64,000 bases of DNA. Source: Lachnospiraceae bacterium. Lineage in GTDB: Bacteria; Bacillota; Clostridia; Lachnospirales; Lachnospiraceae. The stretch lies in the NCBI GenBank assembly GCA_902363555.1, contig CABJAM010000012.1, forward strand, positions 62,001 through 126,000, written 5' to 3'. The notes under the pieces were generated by a model. The model searched no databases, had not been told where the DNA came from, and saw only the letters and a program-made list of their open reading frames with translations. The position numbers and the translations under genes were made by a program. Each line of letters starts with the position of its first letter. Within the stretch, counting starts at the first letter, position 1. Positions 60,474 to 64,000 of the stretch are shown here, piece by piece.

Positions 60474-61172
60474 ATGGAAGAAGCAATCAACATATTAGTT
60501 GTGGATGACGACGCGGAGATCGCAGATCTGGTAGAAATCTATCTGTGCAGCGCCGGCTATAAAGTATTCAAAGCATTTAACGCCAAGGATGGGCTGAAGA
60601 TCCTGGCCACCACCGATATCAAGCTGGCGATCATTGACATTATGATGCCGGTCATCGATGGGATCGAGATGTGCAAACGTATAAGAGACACGAAAAATAT
60701 TCCGATCATCATATTAAGCGCCAAATCCGCGGACCTGGATAAAATCCTCGGACTGTCCGCCGGCGCTGACGATTACATGATCAAGCCGTTTAATCCACTG
60801 GAGCTTACGGCCCGGGTCAAGTCCCAGCTTCGCCGGTACATGGAATTAAATCCCAATGTGAAGGAGAACGACAACATTATCCAGATCAAGGATATCGAGA
60901 TCGATGTCTCCCGGCACAAGGTGCTTGTGGATGAGCGGGAAGTGGCGTTAACACCCATCGAGTTTGATATTTTGAAGCTGCTGGCCAGCCATCCCGACCG
61001 GGTATTTTCCACCGATGAGATTTTTGAAAAGGTGTGGAATGAAAAAATGTACGAGGCCAATAACACGGTCATGGTCCACATCCGCCGTCTGCGCGAGAAA
61101 ATTGAAAAGGACCCGCGCACACCTCAGGTCATCGTCACTGTTTGGGGGGTCGGATACAAAGTTGAAAGCTAA
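60474..61172 (+). CDS. OmpR-type response regulator (VanR-like)
   Basis: 232 residues. Receiver domain with LVVDDDAEIADLVEIY, phosphorylation Asp in IIDIMMPVIDG and KPFNPLEL. The winged-helix output domain has LTPIEFDILKLLASHPDRVF and VMVHIRRLREKIEKDPRTPQ. GGAGGGAAATC precedes the ATG. Overlaps the kinase gene by 11 bases. Confidence 0.94.
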   Translation: MEEAINILVVDDDAEIADLVEIYLCSAGYKVFKAFNAKDGLKILATTDIKLAIIDIMMPVIDGIEMCKRIRDTKNIPIIILSAKSADLDKILGLSAGADDYMIKPFNPLELTARVKSQLRRYMELNPNVKENDNIIQIKDIEIDVSRHKVLVDEREVALTPIEFDILKLLASHPDRVFSTDEIFEKVWNEKMYEANNTVMVHIRRLREKIEKDPRTPQVIVTVWGVGYKVES

Positions 61173-62406
61173 CTGGTTTAAAAGCTACCGTATGCAGATG
61201 CTGTACTACACCGTCCTCAGTGCGGGGATCACAGCCTGCATCGATGTCACATTTTTATTCATCGCATCAAAAATCATGCGGATGGTCCGGAGCGCGTCAA
61301 CGACACTTCAGGAAAAAGCCATGGAAAATTCGGTGAATAACCGGTTAAACGCGCCGGCAAACGGAAATATCGGTGAAACGATCGCCGGCGGCGGTGCGCC
61401 TTCCTACGGCTCAGGCGCAAGCATTCCCGGCGGCGTAAAGCTTTTCGGACAAAGCTTCCACTGGGGTTCCATTATATTCGTTGCTCTTATATCCGTAATT
61501 ATTTTCATATTGCTTTTTCATTTCCTTACGCGGAAGATGACCCGTTATATCGAGGAGATCACTGCGACGATACAGCGTATCGCCCAGGGGGATTTTTCCA
61601 GTGAAGTGGAAGTGCGCTATGATAATGAATTTTCGATTATTGCACAGAATCTGAACATTATGGCTTTGGACCTGAGGCTTCTAAAGGAGAAGGAGAGTGA
61701 AGCGGAGACGACCAAAAATGAGCTGATCACCAATGTGGCTCACGACCTGCGCACTCCGCTGACATCGATCATCGGCTATCTGGATATTTTAAATACAAAT
61801 ACCGCATTGTCCGAGGATGACAAAAAAAAGTATCTTCTTGTAGCTTACAACAAGTCCAAACGTCTGGAAAAGCTCATCAACGATCTGTTCAGCTTTACGA
61901 AGCTGGCGTACGGCAACATGCCGTTAAAGGAGGCGGTCATTGATGTGGTCAAGCTGCTGGAGCAGCAGATTGACGAATTTTATCCCAGCTTTGAGGACAA
62001 TAATCTGGTCTGTGAATTTAAAGCCTATGAGCCCAGCGCTATGATCGTGGCCGACGGCGAGATGATTGCAAGGGCCTTTGAAAACCTCATAAGCAATGCT
62101 ATCAAATATGGCAAAAACGGAAAGATCATCAAGGTTATCACTAAAAAGAGCGGAGATTTTATTAAAGTAACTGTTATCAACTATGGCTCGGTAATCCCCA
62201 GAGAGGATCTGCCGTACATCTTCGACCGCTTTTACAGAGTTGAACAGTCGCGGCAGGAGGGTACCGGCGGTACCGGCCTGGGGCTTTCCATAGCCAAAGG
62301 TGTTATTGAGAAGCATGGCGGCCGGATCGAGGCGCGCAGCTCCATGGCAGGCACAGCTTTTGAAGTTTATCTGAAGCTGGCTGTCAATCCCAATCTATCA
62401 GAGTAG
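61162..62406 (+). CDS. Sensor histidine kinase (VanS-like)
   Basis: 414 residues. First membrane helix at about 10-33, a Gly/Pro/Ser-rich outer loop of about 70 residues, second helix near 103-125, then HAMP. DHp box NVAHDLRTPLTSIIGYLDIL with the phospho-His, N box FENLISNAIKYGKNG, and G2 GTGGTGLGLSIAKGV. A TTG start at 61162, inside the response regulator gene, is the best choice; an ATG at 61192 would remove the region before helix 1. Ligand unknown; the outer loop is small and low in complexity. Confidence 0.9.
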   Translation: MKANWFKSYRMQMLYYTVLSAGITACIDVTFLFIASKIMRMVRSASTTLQEKAMENSVNNRLNAPANGNIGETIAGGGAPSYGSGASIPGGVKLFGQSFHWGSIIFVALISVIIFILLFHFLTRKMTRYIEEITATIQRIAQGDFSSEVEVRYDNEFSIIAQNLNIMALDLRLLKEKESEAETTKNELITNVAHDLRTPLTSIIGYLDILNTNTALSEDDKKKYLLVAYNKSKRLEKLINDLFSFTKLAYGNMPLKEAVIDVVKLLEQQIDEFYPSFEDNNLVCEFKAYEPSAMIVADGEMIARAFENLISNAIKYGKNGKIIKVITKKSGDFIKVTVINYGSVIPREDLPYIFDRFYRVEQSRQEGTGGTGLGLSIAKGVIEKHGGRIEARSSMAGTAFEVYLKLAVNPNLSE

Positions 62407-62416
62407 GAGTCTTGTT

Positions 62417-64000
62417 ATGAGATTTAGAAAATTTAAGTTTTTTTGCCTGGCAATGCTTCTTGTTGCCGGAACTATTCTGGGCATTGTGACAGATAAAGCT
62501 GCTGCGTCTTCGGCAACCGAAAATGAGGACCAGCGCTTTGATGTCGGAATCACCTGTGGCCTTAATGGTTACAGCAAATATAATTCTTATATGCCGGTAT
62601 ATCTTACTGTGACCAATAATGGTGAAGATTTTTCCGGAAATGTGCGGATTATTTTTGATTCCGACGGTTATACTGCTGACCGGATCGCTTATACAAAGGC
62701 TTTTTTAGCGGCAGCCGGCGAAACACGGGAAGTCAGTATTACTGTGCCTGAAACGGGAATGACCCCGATTTTTACGATCATTATAGAGGATGAGGATGGA
62801 AATGTTTTATATAACCGCCGTATCCGCACAAGTATGCAGTATACCAATGATATTTATGTAGGTATGCTGACCTCGGATTTTAATGGTTTAAATTATATGG
62901 ACGGGATACCATTTTTTTCTTCCTACTATAATGACTATATTTCCCTTCGTATTTTTAAACTGGATGAGACGATCATGCCGGATTCCGGTGTCGGCCTTGA
63001 GAATCTGGATGTGATCGTTATCAATGATTATGACACTTCGCTGCTGAGTGAGCAGCAGTACGGCGCCCTTAAAATGTGGGTGAGCAACGGCGGTATGCTG
63101 TTGATCGGCACCGGCGCCAATTATAATAAAACCCTGAGCCTGTTTAAGGACAATTATCTGACGGGTTCTGTGGGCAGCCTGAGTACGGCTTCGGCGGATT
63201 TTAATCTGGACAGCTACGAGGCTGTACGGCGCAGCGCACCTTTGGAATATGAGGAGCAGACGATGGAAGCCCTGGAAAATACCGAGCTCATAGAGGATAG
63301 CTCCGAAGGGGATAATGAGGCCATACGGACAGATAGCGCCGCTTCCAGTGAGACTGCCGCATCCTATGTGGAAGAGTCCACGGATAACAGTATGGTGGAC
63401 ATCAATTTAGGCGATGTTACACCTCTGGAGTTGAATGCGGTCGATCTGACACTGGATGGCGGTGTGAGTTATCCCGGATTTTTATGTCAGGCAGTTGACA
63501 AGGGCGCCGGCCGGGTTTTTGTATTCCAATTTGATCTGAGCGCAGAGCCCTTTGTAAGCTGGGAGCATAATACCGATGCTATGCAGAATTTTTTCCGGAC
63601 ATTGGCCGATGTGGAAGTAAAAGGGCAGTTCCACAGCACCTCTTTGGACGTCTACTATGTCCAGGATATGCTGTCCAACTATATTGCCGACAAGCTTCCC
63701 GGGATCAGTCGGTATGCTGTGATCCTTGTCATCTACATCCTGCTCATATCCCCGATTGCGTATTTATTGCTGAAAAAGCTGGATAAACGCCATCTCATAT
63801 GGGGGATCGTGCCGGTCCTGGCCGTCGTATTTACAGGGGCAGTATTCATGTTTGGTTCTTCCACCCGGCAAAAAGAGCCGTATTTGAATTACAGTACGAT
63901 TCTGACGATTGATAATAATAAGGCATCGGAAAAAACTTATCTTTCTGCCACCTCGCCCAATAACCGCCGTTTTTCCTTTGATATTGGGGATAATTATCTT
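62417..64000 (+). CDS. Exported membrane-anchored protein, 3' end outside window
   Basis: 528 codons visible, still open at the edge. Signal-like helix FFCLAMLLVAGTILGIV at about residues 9-25; an Ig-like region (SYMPVYLTVTNNGEDFSGNV); a glutamine-amidotransferase-like fold region (DVIVINDYDTSLLSEQQYGA, GGMLLIGTGANY); an acidic insert at about 275-330; then two membrane helices (near 435-453 and 461-477). The layout resembles large envelope proteins found next to MoxR/DUF58 genes in Lachnospiraceae. AGGAGTCTTGTT precedes the ATG, 10 bases after the kinase gene, so all three are one operon. Function unknown. Confidence 0.75.
   Translation, partial: MRFRKFKFFCLAMLLVAGTILGIVTDKAAASSATENEDQRFDVGITCGLNGYSKYNSYMPVYLTVTNNGEDFSGNVRIIFDSDGYTADRIAYTKAFLAAAGETREVSITVPETGMTPIFTIIIEDEDGNVLYNRRIRTSMQYTNDIYVGMLTSDFNGLNYMDGIPFFSSYYNDYISLRIFKLDETIMPDSGVGLENLDVIVINDYDTSLLSEQQYGALKMWVSNGGMLLIGTGANYNKTLSLFKDNYLTGSVGSLSTASADFNLDSYEAVRRSAPLEYEEQTMEALENTELIEDSSEGDNEAIRTDSAASSETAASYVEESTDNSMVDINLGDVTPLELNAVDLTLDGGVSYPGFLCQAVDKGAGRVFVFQFDLSAEPFVSWEHNTDAMQNFFRTLADVEVKGQFHSTSLDVYYVQDMLSNYIADKLPGISRYAVILVIYILLISPIAYLLLKKLDKRHLIWGIVPVLAVVFTGAVFMFGSSTRQKEPYLNYSTILTIDNNKASEKTYLSATSPNNRRFSFDIGDNYL

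Overview
The window looks like the chromosome of a spore-forming, anaerobic Clostridia of the Lachnospiraceae type. The evidence is yqfC/yqfD sporulation genes, rubrerythrin, FeoAB with a FeoB-associated Cys-rich peptide, a dnaG-rpoD-trmK-nif3 order, class A RNase P RNA, AGGAGG ribosome-binding sites nearly everywhere and consensus SigA-type promoters with 16-18 base spacers. No phage, IS element, tRNA, rRNA or CRISPR array was recognised. The interval is mostly core genome with a few accessory pockets.

Layout. 1-2.9 kb: end of a CapA-like gene, rpsU, yqfC-yqfD. 2.9-11.3 kb: a molybdenum block, with moaC, moaA, mogA, a molybdopterin-binding protein with a Cys-rich tail and a moeA-mobB fusion, then (own promoter) a MOSC protein and modABC. 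A molybdopterin oxidoreductase that could use the cofactor lies apart at 47.6 kb; no MPT synthase (moaD/moaE) is visible. 11.4-17 kb: a 1386-residue REC/GGDEF/EAL/PAS/histidine kinase/REC protein, overlapping a regulator with two GntR-type helix-turn-helix domains. 17-22.2 kb: two DHHW/AlgJ-like proteins and an MBOAT acyltransferase (cell-surface O-acylation) with rubrerythrin between. 22.4-30.7 kb: sugar-phosphate isomerase-like protein, cardiolipin synthase, class I ribonucleotide reductase behind a pair of NrdR-like boxes, a hexapeptide-repeat protein behind a possibly structured leader, and a CPBP protease. 30.9-32.7 kb: an IscU-like/GGGtGRT gene pair.

32.7-33.5 kb holds no long gene but is the most interesting part. 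It contains what looks like a complete type I toxin-antitoxin module: a 28-residue hydrophobic peptide on the minus strand with promoter, strong Shine-Dalgarno and GTG start, and a ~77-nt plus-strand RNA with promoter and terminator. The 5' half of that RNA can pair with the peptide's start codon and early codons. Next to it is a 38-codon gene with its own promoter and terminator.

33.5-42.2 kb: methyltransferase, OFA-type transporter with a PucR-like regulator, an ABC exporter, recQ, an SRPBCC protein. 42.2-51 kb: feoA-feoB-Cys-rich peptide behind a Fur-like box, xpaC-telA, the Mo oxidoreductase, mutY. 51-64 kb: dgt, dnaG, two tandem rpoD-type sigma genes, trmK, nif3, a TGS-uridine kinase-like protein, rnpB, a perfect 35-bp inverted repeat, a VanRS-like two-component system and the start of a large exported protein.

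At least two families of interspersed non-coding repeats (a ~62-bp GC-rich one and a ~29-bp palindromic one) sit between genes across the window.
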